Assembly: GCA_034509925.1 (NCBI GenBank)
Contig: CM067536.1
Span: 9,528,501-9,592,500 of the forward strand
Source of the DNA: Hirudinaria manillensis
Taxonomy: Eukaryota > Annelida > Clitellata > Hirudinida > Hirudinidae
DNA: 64,000 nt
Reading direction: 5' to 3'
The notes beneath the pieces are model-generated. The model saw only the letters and a list, made by a program, of their open reading frames with translations, had not been told where the DNA came from and did no database searches. Positions 38,096-50,889 of the stretch are shown in pieces. A program made the position numbers and the translations under genes. The number at the start of each line of letters is the position of its first letter. Positions within the stretch are counted from its first letter, which is position 1.

Positions 38096-41000
38096 ATGGA
38101 TTCCGCTTGTATTAAAGAAGGATATCTTCTTAAATGGACCAACTACTGGAGACGATACAAAAAGCGATACGTCAAAATTGTGAGGGAACAACTACATATT
38201 TATAAGTTAGTGTAATTATGTTGAAATTTATTTAAGATGTCGTTTGACCATTCCTTAAAATTCTCCAGACGCGACAAAAATGGCATCGACATCATCCTGA
38301 AAAGTCGCTTCGACATCTGCGATCTGCTTATTCACTCTGGCGCGGGGCTTGTTTTTGCTGTGAGCGATGGTTTAACAACAGTTCGATTCAAAGCTCAGAG
38401 CGTTGACGAAAAGGAAGCTTGGCTTTCTGCTCTGAGAATTACAAAAGCAAAAGCCATCTCCCGTCACGAAACAGGTAGGCCTCTGCAAATGCTTGTAACC
38501 CTAATCCTCTTACATGTAGCCACAAAAATTGCTCACGTATAAAATAGAGGTGCGGATGTAATTCAGTTATTGATACATAGTGTATTGGAAATACAATAAT
38601 TTTGTTATTTTACAAAAATTTATGATACAATATGTACGTATGTTTGTAAACAAGATGATAGTGAAATGGCCTTCATAAACTCTGAAATTTCTGAAATGTT
38701 GGAAGAGTTTACCGCAAAACATCAAGAAATGAAGTTAATTGAATCAAATCTTGTGGTTGAAAAAACAGCTTTGGAAAACTTCTACGACAGTTTACTGAAA
38801 TCTTCGAGTCAAACGACTTTGGCGAATTTATTTAATTGCGCCGATAAATTTATGGCGTTAACCTCAAAGTCGATCTTAGTAAGTAGTTAATTTGTCATAA
38901 AGACTAATTCGGAAATGCTATTTTTCAATAAACAATGTTAAATAGCTCAACCATGAATACCTATCGCTTGCCGAGAAGTTTTCTACTTCTTTCAAATCGT
39001 TCATTAAACGTGAAGAATCGCAAGTGGAAAAACTGGAATCGGTGGTCGAAGAACTGGGAATGGATCAAATAAGGCTCGAGGAAACGTTAAGAGGTTCCAT
39101 TGAAGCTGGTAAGGTAAGGTTTAGTGAAGGATATGATAAGATAGGGTTAACATAACTGTAGGTGACTTACAATTATTATTATTAGTCATAATAACAATAG
39201 CCGTATAATAATGATTATGACCATTAAATTATTAAATAAGCTATAAATAGCTAATAAATAGATTACGTAGAAAGTTGCATTATTGGCAAACATGTCAATA
39301 ACGTGTTATGTAATACAAAAATCTTAGGAGTTACTTTTTAGGTATTGTATATATTCCAAACTTATGAATTTACATGGTGAACTGAAAGAGATTACATATT
39401 AATAAACAGAAGCGAACGAAGACGAAGTTTTCTTTGATGCCACCGATACCTATATCTTCAAGTCCAAAGCTCTGTCAGTCAATAAATATATATTTATAAT
39501 TTGAGAAATTAAATAAAATCTGAAAGCTAATCAAGTGTTCATGATCTTAGTTCGTATCGTGCATTATTGGTTTAATTGTGCTGAAAATTCATTCAAGTCA
39601 CATGACCGACTTAGTTTGATTTCACCTTTTTAGCATTGACTTGCAAAACGTGACCAGGTATTCCAGTTATATAAAGAGTGAAAAGCTTCCTGTTTGGACC
39701 GAAAAGGTTTTTCTTTATTTCAGTACAATTTTTGAAATAAAATTTCTTTCACATTCGACAACATAGGACTCTCCATCTAGGCATAGGATAGTCAGCACCA
39801 AGACGCTAAGGAGAAAAATAATTCCAGAAAGACCAAACCAAAGCTCGAATTGGTGGGAAGTATTAAAAAATGCCATCGGCAAAGACTTGACCAAAATTTC
39901 TTTACCAGTTAGTAATTCTGTTATAAAAGAAATTAAAAAAGAGTTAATTCTTAAACAAATTAATATTACATCCATGTTCGCTTGCTAGCAAGTCTAGCTT
40001 TTCACATTCGTTATATTGTTGACAAAATAACTTTATGCAAGTATGTTTGAAATGTTTTAACCCTAACCCTAACTTGTGTTAGAAAATATAAATCAGTAAC
40101 TAACCCTAACCCGAATTTTATGAAATTACATATATACCTTTCAGGTCAATTTTGTCGAGCCTTTGTCCATGCTTCAGAGATTAACTGAAGATCTTGAGTA
40201 TTCGTCCTGTCTGGATAAAGCCTCTTCATGCGACGATCATTGGGAAAGATTCGCTTTGGTTGCGGCTTTTGCCGTTTCTGGATATTCGACGACACTGACG
40301 CGCATTTACAAGCCATTCAACCCTATTTTGGGTGAAACGTTTGAGTGCGATAGGACGGATGAAATGGGTTGGAGATCGATAGCAGAACAGGTTTTCTATA
40401 ATGGCAAATAGTTTCACCAATTTTATTTTTGATTCCTGATGCATCATTATGAAGTTTAATGGATTTTAACAAAACTCGGGCCATGAAGACCTTAGACAAA
40501 AAAGTATTCATTTGAAAAATCTATCTTGTCTCGTTTTTAGGACTGCAAAGATATGTAGAAATTATTTCAAAGTTGGAATGGTTACATTGCAATCAGAAAA
40601 GACGATAGTGATTTTAATGAATTTCAAAAAATTTGATAAATTTATATTGTTTTATAACAAATGCGTTTACCAAATTAACTTGAAAGTTTAGTTTAACTAT
40701 AGCATATTCCTTCAAAGGAAAACATTGCAAAAAGTTCATAATGCTTGTTGCCTTTGCACTAGTAAAAGACGTTCTCGAGAAACTCGTTAGTTTCACATAG
40801 GTCAGTCACCATCCCCCGATAGTGGCAATGCACGCACAAAGCAACAAATGGACATTTTGGCAGGAGCAGAGCGCAACTTGTAAATTCAGAGGCAAATACT
40901 TTCAGGTTATTCCAAAAGGTTAATGCTTGAAAATGTTAATTTTTTTTTTTATTTAGTTATTCACATCTAAAATTTCTTCTGTTTTACTGTTGTACAATAA

Positions 41001-42462
41001 ATCGCCTAAAAATTAAACAGAATCAACGTTGAATGCTTTGAGCATTAGAAATTGAAACAATTTACTTCTTAACTTATTCATTTGACCAAACTTACTTAAA
41101 CACAACCATCCAACATTGCATTCAATGCCACTATGGATTTTAGGAATAGTTCATCTGGTGCTGAAAGATTACGGAAACTTTTATACGTGGAACAAAGTAT
41201 CGACTACTGTGCACAACATCATCATGGGACAGCCGTGGATTGAGAACCATGGAGAAATGGAAATGATAGACCATTCGATTGGAGCCAAATGTCTTGTGAA
41301 ATTCATTCCAACCGGCATGTTTTCCAGGGAAACTCGACGCAAAGTATTTGAGACTACGCATCAACGTTGTTTTATTCAACTTTATTTTTGGGAATGCTGC
41401 ATGGAACATTAGATTTACTTAATTAATAATTTCTGTCCATTGCAGGCCAAAACAAAAAGTAGTTTATTATTTTCAATTTTTCATCGGTGAAATAGGTGAC
41501 AGGGATGGTATATGATAAGGATGGAAACCCAAAGTACGTTATTTCCGGCACGTGGTCGGAGCAAATTGAAGGTGCGCGAGTCATTTCTCAGAAGGGCTCT
41601 GACGTCGACAAGCTTGTTTTCCAAACTGCACCTCCCAGAGTCTTGTGGAACTGTATTCAGCCACCGTTAGTGGATTCTAAAACTTTTATACGATAAAAAA
41701 GGATATTTTGCTCATGTTCTAAGGATAAGAAATATATTTGAAATAACCTACTGGGTTTTAAAGTTTCAAATATTAATGATGTTATCTACAAACGAACATC
41801 TTAAGATTTGTTTAAATTGAAAAATGTGTTCATATCTAGTTTAAGCAGCTTTATCAAACTTCCAGAGAATATTTGAGCAAGTGCTACAACTTTACTGAGT
41901 TTGCTGTAACTTTGAACGAGCCAGAAGACGGCGTTGCGCCAACAGATAGCAGGAGAAGACCCGATCAGAGGTTAATGGAAGAAGGAAATTGGGAAGAAGC
42001 AAACAAAATCAAAACGGAGCTGGAGATGATACAACGTGCTGCTAGGAAGGAACTCGAGCTTCAAGTTGAAGGTTTGAGAACTAAATAATTAATATTTGTC
42101 TTGGTTGACAATGAAATCTAACTCGTTATAAATCAATAAGACTTAAAAACAATATTATCCGTTGAATATTTGTCTGTTTAAATCTGCTACTTTGGTAGTT
42201 ATTTAACGTATCGTAGTTCCAATGAAAAATTACTCTTCTTTTATTTAATATTATTATCATTTAACATTTGATAACTATTTCAGCGGATCCGAATTTTATC
42301 GGACACTTACCAAAATGGTTTAGACAGGAGAACGACACAACCATAGATAGGCTAACTCACACCTACACAGGAGAGTATTGGGAATGTAAGGCTGTTAATG
42401 ATTTTTCAAGATGTCCTGACATATTTTCTTTGACGAATTTCAACAAAGACAAAAGGAAATGA
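38096..42462 (+). CDS. OSBP: Oxysterol-binding protein, OSBP type (PH domain + ORD)
   Basis: Twelve exons: 38096-38205, 38269-38474, 38655-38878, 38946-39108, 39410-39473, 39781-39907, 40145-40390, 40801-40918, 41144-41343, 41496-41665, 41866-42071, 42284-42462; 670 residues, all introns GT-AG. The PH domain (about 7-105) starts G-Y-L-L-K-W-T-N-Y-W, very like OSBP, and targets Golgi PI4P in characterised members. A helical middle region follows, then V-F-F-D-A-T-D at 241-247 preceded by acidic residues: a FFAT-like motif for binding the ER protein VAP. The lipid-transfer domain carries the family fingerprint E-Q-V-S-H-H-P-P (379-386, split by intron 7), K-P-F-N-P-I-L-G-E-T-F-E and D-S-R-R-R-P-D-Q-R-L-M-E. 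Known role: sterol/PI4P exchange at ER-Golgi contacts. It is shorter than human OSBP (807 aa), mainly because it lacks the Gly/Ala-rich N-terminus. Confidence 0.92.
40059..40112 (-). repeat. Short interstitial telomere repeats in an OSBP intron
   Basis: Two runs of CCCTAA type (40059-40073 and 40101-40112) lie in intron 6, in the opposite orientation to the subtelomeric TTAGGG. Similar one-to-two-unit runs occur at 16515-16526 and 30658-30671 in dynein introns. They are short and imperfect. Confidence 0.75.
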
Positions 42463-42852
42463 TCACCAAAATGAAATTATCACGGGTATTGCCTGATTGA
42501 CCGCCGTAAAAGTGACCAACATAAAAAGATGATGTTTAATATTGCCTTTTTACAATTAATTAGTTAAGTTGCTCGATGCCCATTATGTAATCTCATCGAG
42601 AAATTAATTGACTGCAATTTTGGTTATCAATGTAAAAATTGTTACCTCACTGTGTCCCAAAAGTTTAATAACTTTTTAATAACAATTAAATTTATCTTAA
42701 TTTCTTTTTTTTGTGGAAATGAAATTATTGGCTTTAATAATCCTAATAATTGATTATATTAGTTATCTTGTTTATTTAATACAATTTCAATGTTTATAAC
42801 ATGCATTTCTTTTTTAACTCTGCAAAAAGCTGAATGGAATTTGAACGTGCGA
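42463..42852. other. OSBP 3' flank, boundary to the subtelomere
   Basis: AT-rich sequence without coding signal. It ends at the first + strand TTAGGG repeats, the inner edge of the subtelomeric mosaic. Confidence 0.6.
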
Positions 42853-43284
42853 GGGTTAGGGTTAGATAAAAATAAAAATTGTCGTTCCGCTTTCGTCATA
42901 GAAAAATTCATTTGAGGCAGGAAGCAATCCTAATGGGTTAGGGTTAGGGTTAAGGATAGGAGAAATAAATGTCGTTCCGCTTTCGCAGAAGAAAACATTT
43001 GCCTTAATCGTGAGACCGCTTTTTACGACCTTTGCTCCTTAGAGTGGATCAGTAATTAGTCGAATTTTACGGCTAATATTGTTCGAAGAAGGTGACTCAG
43101 GAGTGAGTGCTATAAAATTTGTCGGAAATAGTTGATTAGTCGTTATTACGAGAATCGATACATTTTAGCGACATCTAGCGAGTATCCTTATTTGGTGGAA
43201 ACAAATTTTTCTTGGAATTCCATTGGTAAGGTTATAAGCTAGGTTGCAAAATATAATGAATTTGCATGAAGCCGTGTATAAACT
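42853..43284 (+). repeat. Two partial class A subtelomeric elements, each preceded by telomere repeats
   Basis: GGGTTAGGGTTA at 42853-42864 precedes a short copy of the class A head (GTCGTTCCGCTTTCG near 42882). GGGTTA repeats at 42935-42952 precede a longer copy (42953-43284). The longer copy runs through the GAGAATCGATA and AGCGACATCTAGCG motifs and stops at 43284, directly abutting the next telomere repeats. Both are diverged relatives of the fuller copies at 43315 and 48990. Confidence 0.85.
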
Positions 43285-43314
43285 GGGTTAGGGTTAGGGT
43301 TAGGGTTAGGGTTA
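43285..43314 (+). repeat. Interstitial telomere repeats (TTAGGG)n
   Basis: Five GGGTTA units immediately left of the third class A head. Confidence 0.95.
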
Positions 43315-43552
43315 AGATAGGAGAAAAAAATGTCGTTCCGCTTTCGCAGAAGAAAACATTTTCTTTAATCGTGAGACCGCTTTTTACGACCTACGCTCCT
43401 TATAGCGGATCCGTAATTAGTCGAATTTTACGGCTAATATTGTTCGAAGAAGGTGACCAGGAGTGAGTGCTATAATTTGTCGCAAATAGTTGATTAGTCG
43501 TTATCACGAGAATCGATATATTTTAGCGACATCTAACGAGTATCCTTATTTG

Positions 43553-43980
43553 GTGGCTTCTTCTTCTTCTTCTTATTCTTATTATTATTAATATTACTGT
43601 TATTACATTTACATTTACATTTATTTGTCCAATATTTTACGTGCGCAATTGTTATCCCAAGGGGATGTAAAGGCACGGCGGCAGGGTTCACAAGTCCACA
43701 GTCTATGAAATGTAAGATAATTATTATTATTATCGTTATTTTTATTATTATTAATGTTATTATTATTATAATTATTATTACTATTATTATTATTGCTATT
43801 ATTATTGTTATTGTTATCACCATTACTATTACTATTGTTATTATTATTACTATTATTATTATTATTATTATTATTGTTATTATTATTACCATTATTATTA
43901 TTATTATTATTATTAGGGTTAGGTTTAGGAGGGTTAGGGTTTATTAACGTTATTGTTATTATTATTATTATTATTATTAC

Positions 43981-44053
<73 letters not shown>

Positions 44054-44104
44054 GTTATTATTAGGGTTAGGGTTAGGAGTTAGGGTTAGGGTTTATTAAC
44101 GTTA

Positions 44105-44175
<71 letters not shown>

Positions 44176-44178
44176 GTT
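43553..44178. repeat. TTA/TTC trinucleotide microsatellite with embedded telomere repeats
   Basis: A TTC run at about 43557-43575 passes into imperfect (TTA)n up to 44178. Two islands of TTAGGG-type repeats (43915-43941 and 44061-44093) sit inside, each followed by the same TTTATTAACG sequence. A homologous block lies at 49235-49525 with one such island (about 49435-49460). Confidence 0.95.
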
Positions 44179-44185
44179 GTTGTTA

Positions 44186-44561
44186 AGTCTTGCAATCCTT
44201 TGAGCGACATCTAGCGGGTATTCTTATGCTATGGAAAAAGCTATTGTAATTCCAATTAGCAAGAATATGAGCCAGAATGCAAGATATGGCATTCGTATGT
44301 AGTCGTGTATAATATCGGATTATTTTAATCCCGATTTATAACGACCTTGATGCAAATCTTGCAATCATTAAAGCGACATCTAGCGGGTATTCTTATGCGA
44401 TGTAAAAAAGCTATTGTAATTCCAGTAGTAAGAATATGAGCCAGAGTGCAAGATATAACATTTGTATGTAGCCGTGTATAATATCGGATTAGATTAATCT
44501 TGATTTATAACGACCCTGATGTAAATCTTGAAATCATTACAAGTTTCTGCGCCATCTAGCG
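44186..44561 (+). repeat. Tandem 170-177-bp repeats, each with a CTCF-like core
   Basis: Two full units and part of a third start near TCTTGCAAT, with the AGCGACATCTAGCG or GCGCCATCTAGCG motif at 44203, 44372 and 44549. The copy at 49530-50070 has one more unit (motifs near 49542, 49711, 49882 and 50059). Copy-number difference between the two blocks points to unequal exchange. Confidence 0.85.
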
Positions 44562-44831
44562 TGTATTCATATCGTAGCGAATGTTGTTTAAACCGAGCTA
44601 CTTTTGCCTTATAATGCAAACCCAATGGAAAACAATTGCAATTCCATTGGAAAGAATAATACTAGAATACAGGATATAAATTTTTTGCAGAGAGTTATGT
44701 GCAGCGTCGGATTAGATTAATCGTAACTCACCAAAACTCAGATGCTAACCTTGTGGCAGAAACAAGACGAACATTGATAAGATAATCCGTTTAATACATT
44801 TTAAAAAACATTTATTTAAAACATTTTTATA

Positions 44832-44912
44832 CCACTAGGCCCTCGGTTGTCGTACAACCCTCGAAGGTGGAAAATGTAGATCAAAACGGAAAAACGTGGC
44901 TATTTAACCACG
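44832..44912. other. Hairpin module shared with class B units
   Basis: Outer stem CCAC/GTGG (44832-44835 with 44867-44870), inner stem GGTTGT/ACAACC (44845-44850 with 44854-44859, loop CGT) and an internal loop TAGGCCCTC/CTCGAAG. About 25 bp further, CGTGG/CCACG (44895-44899 with 44908-44912) brackets CTATTTAA. The same module is at about 50342 in the second class A copy, and a variant with different stems lies in every class B unit (see 53766). Confidence 0.7.
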
Positions 44913-45010
44913 ATCGAAATAGTCATTAGTCAGTCGTTCTAATGACGTGTCTCGATGAGCAGTTCCTACTGGATACTGGCGGTGTAGACAGGCAACCACG
45001 GGGGGTGTCT

Positions 45011-46860
45011 CGTCAGCACGGCTGCTCGTCTTGGAAATGTTCGTGTCAGGTCGCTTGTAGGCTCGTTGGGGGTCCGTGACGAAGATTAATTGCCTTTTAA
45101 ACGATCTTCGCAAATATTTATTCGAGTTGATCGAAGAGAGATTTTTTATTAGGAGAGAGTCAGTTTTTAGACTCATAACATAGTGCCAAACACATTTCTG
45201 TCAAATGAGATATTGCCAGAGGAATTATAGGCAACACGGTTTTCCGGATAACCATGAAGTCAATTAAATTCTGGTTTCCGTCGACAGATGGCAGGTTCAC
45301 TCTCGGTTTCCGATGAATTTCTGATCGTATTCCGAGGGGTTTTGGTCCTTTGGACTGAGCCCTGGAGTCCATGAAACTTCCGTCGATAGATGGCGGGTTC
45401 GGGTTTTAATATTTGGAGGATTTTTGCCCGGTTTTCGGTGAATTTTTCACCGTATTCCGAGAAGCTTTGGTCCAATGGACTGAGCCCTGAAATCCATTAA
45501 ACAATGACAGATAACAGATTCCCGACCCGTATTTGATGAGTTTTCATTTCCGGGAATCAGCTATCTGAAATGTTTACTATCCGTCGACAGGTGGCAGGTT
45601 CTCCCCTGGTTTTCAATGAGGTTTTCATCTTAATCGGGGGCTTTTCAAAAAAGCTCTGGAGACTGCAAATCGAGTCGATTTAAATCCATTCGGATTTATT
45701 GCAAATAAGAGATTAAGCATTGAGAAATAGCCGTTTGACGGTTAAAACTCGTAGTGAATCTCGGCACATTGGAACGCTTCCTTGTGGGAGGCGCTCGGTA
45801 CGAAATTAGAATCGACAGATCGTGTTGACGAGAATCGATACATTTCAGCGGTCTCTGGTGGGTTGAGAAGAAAGAAAGAAAGAAAAGCAAAATGAATGAA
45901 TTGTAAGAACTAGCGTAGAAGTTTACAATATGTGAGATTAAAATTCGACAAATTGGATTATCGAAAGTTTAATTTCAGCGACCTCTAGCGAAAGTTCTTG
46001 TCGAAAGTAATAAGAAGAAGTCTAAGAACAATAGTTAACGTAGGATGGACTTAAATTATTTTTCAATTTAAGGGTCCTCCTACATTTTAATTTATACATT
46101 TATAAATTATAGCCTAGACGCAGGATCAAAAAATCGATAAGTCTGTTTGTTGAGAATCGATTAATTTCCGCGACATCTAGCGAGCGTTCTTATTTGGGAC
46201 CAAAGGAATTTCCAGAGTGTAGGATAAGTTTAAATTATTCGTTAATTTAAAATGAGTCCCACGAATAAATGCCTTAATTTATATAAATTTATATAATATA
46301 AATTCATAAAATAGGCGCTCGGTACGAAATTAGTATCGATAGATCGAGTTGACGAGAATCGATAAATTTCAACGATCTCTGGTGGGTTAAGAAGAAAGAA
46401 AAGAAGAATGACTTGTAAGAACTAGCGTAGAAGTTTACAATATGTGAGATTAAAAATTTGACAAATTGGATTATCGAAAGTTTAATTTCAGCGACCTCTC
46501 GCGAAAGTTCTTGTTGAAAGTATTAAGAAGAAGTCTAAGAACCATGGTTAATGTAGGGTGGACTTAAATTATTTTTCAATTCAAGGGTCGTCCTACATAT
46601 TAATTTATACATTTATAAATTATAGCCTAGACGTAGGATCAAAAAATCGATAAGTCGATTAACTTCTAGTTTCTCTCGACAGATGGCGGGTTCACTCTCG
46701 GTTTCCGATGAATTTTTGATCGTATTCCGAGGGGTTCTGGTCCTTTGGACTGAGCCCTGGAGCCCATGAAACTTCCGTCGATAGATGGCGGGTTCGGGTT
46801 TTAATATTTGGCGGATTTTTGCCCGGTTTTCGGTGAGTTTTTCGCCGTATTCCGAGGAGC
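45011..46860. repeat. Diverged tandem and duplicated subtelomeric repeats
   Basis: No gene is seen. 45260-45620 holds three diverged copies of a roughly 100-125-bp unit with GACAGATGGC or GATAGATGGC, GTATTCCGAG and TGGACTGAGCCCTG; part of it recurs at 46663-46860. A second block at 45770-46135 (CGCTCGGTACGAAATTAG through GATCAAAAAATCGATAAG) recurs at about 46313-46650. The right-hand copy of the first block ends at 46860 in telomere repeats. Single-codon-wide frames here are not supported as genes. Confidence 0.75.
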
Positions 46861-46876
46861 TTAGGGTTAGGGTTAG
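46861..46876 (+). repeat. Interstitial telomere repeats
   Basis: Two TTAGGG units and a partial third, joining the truncated repeat on the left to a class B head on the right. Confidence 0.9.
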
Positions 46877-47830
46877 AAACGAGAATAAATAAAACTGCAC
46901 TTCCACTTTCTTTGTCAATAGATTATCAAGCAAATTATGTACCGTAATCGTCAAAAACACAATATAAACATAACTAAATTCACAATGCATCAAGAGACAA
47001 TAAATCGGCAATTGATGATTGTAATAAGACTAGTTAGATATCTGGCATTTAAAGATATTGGGAACCCATTAAAATTAAAAGCAGATTAGAACAAGAAATG
47101 TTAACTGCAATACCAAGAATTGCAACGCAAGAGTTGAAATAATGCAGTAACAGAGAGTCATATGTTCCCAAAAAAAATCTTCAGACGTATTTATCGTGAA
47201 AAGAAATTTTGGAAAAAATGACGTACAAATTGCATATTCACTTATTAAAAACTCGTCAAAGCACATTAAAAATTATTAAGACAGCAAGAGATGATAAATC
47301 ATCACTAACAAATTACCCTAGTAGTTTTATCACAAATTCGTCAAGGAGCGATAAATCAGTGTTAAAACAAGAGATGAAAACTCAGCTCTTAAAGAAACCA
47401 AAGAATTTAGTTGTATAATTGGTAATAAAATTATTGGAAACCCAAATAAAATTAAAACCAGAATGCAATGAAATAAATTAAAATAAGCGCTTTTTATTTT
47501 TAAAAAAATCTATCAAAACGTATTAAACGTTGACGATTTCTAGTTGTATAATTGGTAATAAAATTATTGGAAACCCAAATAAAATTAAAACCAGAGTGCA
47601 ATGAAATAAATTAAAATAAGCGCTTTTTATTTTTTAAAAAAATCTATCAAAACGTATTAAACGTTGACGATTTCTAGTTGTATAATTGGTAATAAAATTA
47701 TTGGAAACCCAAATAAAATTAAAACCAGAGTGCAATGAAATAAATTAAAATAAGCGCTTTTTATTTTTAAAAAAATATATCAAAACGTATTAAACGTTGA
47801 CGATTTTTAGTTGCATAATTGGTAATAAAA
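46877..47830 (+). repeat. Diverged class B subtelomeric element, left part
   Basis: Starts with AAACGAGAATAAATAAAAC, the diverged form of the class B head, and is collinear with about 550 bp of the 3.34-kb unit at 50881. It then enters the monomer array (TAATAAAATTATTGG ... AAGCGCTT ... AACGTTGACGATTT). It breaks inside a monomer at about 47830 where the RNF113-bearing insert begins. A frame at 47209-47418 is not supported as a gene. Confidence 0.85.
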
Positions 47831-48810
<980 letters not shown>

Positions 48811-48989
48811 GGGGTTAGGGTTAGGGTTAGGGTTAGGGTTAGGGGTTAGGGTTAGGGTTAGGGGTTAGGGTTAGGGTTAGGGTTAGGGTTAGGGTTAGGG
48901 TTAGGGTTAGGGGTTAGGGTTAGGGGTTAGGGTTAGGGTTAGGGTTAGGGTTAGGGTTAGGGTTAGGGTTAGGTTAGGGTTATGGGTTA
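48811..48989 (+). repeat. Telomere-repeat array (TTAGGG)n
   Basis: About 29 units, with several TTAGGGG variants and one TTAGG. It lies between a cut class B monomer and a class A head. Confidence 0.97.
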
Positions 48990-49461
48990 AGATAGGAGAA
49001 AAAAAATGTCGTTCCGCTTTCGCAGAAGAAAACATTTGCTTTAATCGTGAGACCGCTTTTTACGACCTACGCTCCTTAGAGCGGATCCGTAATTAGTCGA
49101 ATTTTACGGCTAATATTGTTCGAGGAAGGTGACCAAGGAGTGAGTGCTATATAATTTGTCGCAAATAGTTGATTAGTCGTTATCACGAGAATCGATATAT
49201 TTTGGCGACATCTAACGAGTGTCCTTATTTGGTGGCTTCTTCTTCTTCTTCTTATTCTTATTATTATTATTATTATTATTAATATTATTATTATTATCGT
49301 TATTGTTATTATTATAATTATTATTAATGTTATTAATAATATTATTATTATTATTGCTATTATTATTGTTATTATTATCATCATTACTATTATTATTGTT
49401 ATTATTGTTACTATTATTATTATTATTATTATTATTAGGGTTAGGGTTAGGGTTTATTAAC

Positions 49462-49502
<41 letters not shown>

Positions 49503-50532
49503 CATTATTACTATTATTATTGTTAAGTCTTGCAATCCTTTGAGCGACATCTAGCGGGTATTCTTATGCTATGGAAAAAGCTATTGTAATTCCAATTAGC
49601 CAGAATATGAGCCTGAATGCAAGATATGGCATTTGTATGTAGCCGTGTATAATATCGGATTATTTTAATCCCGATTTATAACGACCTTGATGCAAATCTT
49701 GCAATCATTAAAGCGACATCTAGCGGGTATTCTTATGCGATGGAAAAAAGCTATTGTAATTCCAGTAGCAAGAATATGAGCTAGAATGCAAGATATAACA
49801 TTTGTATGTAGCCGTGTATAATGTCGGATTAGATTAATCCTGATTTATAACGACCCTGATGTAAATTTTGTAATCATTAAAGCAACGTCTAGCGGGTATT
49901 CTTATGCGATGGAAAAAAGCTATTGTAATTCCAGTAGCAAGAATATGAGCCAGAATGCAAGATATAACATTTGTAAGTAGCCGTGTATAATTTCGGATTA
50001 GATTAATCTTGATTTATAACGACCCTGATGTACAACTTGCAATTATTACAGGTTTCTGCGCCATCTAGCGTGTATTCATATCGTAGCGAATGTTGTTTAA
50101 ACCGAGCTACCTTTGCCTTATAATGCAAACACAATGGAAAACAATTGCAATTCCATTGTAAAGAATAATGCTAGAATGCAAGATATAAATTTTTGCAGAG
50201 AGTTATGTGCAGCGTCGGATTAGATTAATCGTAACTCACCAAAACTCGGATGCTAACCTTGTGGCAGAAACAAGACGAACATTGATAAGATAATCCGTTT
50301 AATACATTTTTAAAAAACATTTATTTAAAACATTTTTATACCACTAGGCCCTCGGTTGTCGTACAACCCTCGAAGGTGGAAAATGTAGATCAAAACGGAA
50401 AAACGTGGCTATTTAACCACGATCGAAATAGTCATTAGTCAGTCGTTCTAATGACGTGTCACGATGAGCTGTTCCTACTGGATACTGGCGGTGTAGACAG
50501 GCAACCATGGGGGGTGTCTCGTCAGCACGGCT
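48990..50532 (+). repeat. Class A subtelomeric element, second long copy
   Basis: Collinear with 43315-45010, with a shorter TTA block and one additional 170-bp unit. It ends at CAGCACGGCT and passes directly into telomere repeats, while the first copy continues with GCTCGTC at that point. Confidence 0.9.
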
Positions 50533-50889
50533 AGGGTTAGGGTTAGGGTTAGGGTTAGGGTTAGGGGTTAGGGTTAGGGTTAGGGTTAGGGTTAGGGTTA
50601 GGGTTAGGGTTAGGGTTAGGGTTAGGGTTAGGGGTTAGGGTTAGGGTTAGGGTTAGGGTTAGGGTTAGGGTTAGGGTTAGGGTTAGGGTTAGGGTTAGGG
50701 TTAGGGTTAGGGTTAGGGTTAGGGTTAGGGTTAGGGTTAGGGTTAGGGTTAGGGTTAGGGTTAGGGTTAGGGTTAGGGTTAGGGTTAGGGTTAGGGTTAG
50801 GGTTAGGGTTAGGGTTAGGGTTAGGGTTAGGGTTAGGGTTAGGGTTAGGGTTAGGGTTAGGGTTAGGGTTAGGGTTAGGGTTAGGGTTA
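50533..50889 (+). repeat. Long telomere-repeat array (TTAGGG)n
   Basis: About 59 almost perfect units over 357 bp, with two TTAGGGG variants. It is the longest telomeric tract in the window and leads straight into the first unit of the 3.34-kb array. Confidence 0.97.

Larger units (their letters stand above)
43315..45010 (+). repeat. Class A subtelomeric element, long copy
   Basis: The head GATAGGAG then GTCGTTCCGC leads into a conserved 230-bp part, a TTC/TTA microsatellite block, a tandem of about 170-177-bp units (44186-44560) and a hairpin module (44832-44912). The same order recurs at 48990-50532 with high identity; the two copies diverge at CAGCACGGCT, after which this copy continues as unrelated sequence. 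There is no protein-coding capacity: the long frames seen are poly-Ile/poly-Asn translations of the TTA repeat. Confidence 0.85.

Noticed and set aside
43533-44083. Long frames of poly-Ile, poly-Asn or poly-Leu on both strands (also 49076-49554)
   Set aside because: They are translations of the TTA microsatellite in different frames; all frames stay open because the repeat lacks stops.
44995-45020. Minus-strand CTGACGAG suggesting a hammerhead ribozyme core
   Set aside because: No GAAA core or stem I/III arrangement at suitable spacing could be found.
47209-47418. 69-codon + strand frame in the class B head
   Set aside because: The equivalent region in the 3.34-kb units is broken by stops and indels, so it is not conserved as coding.
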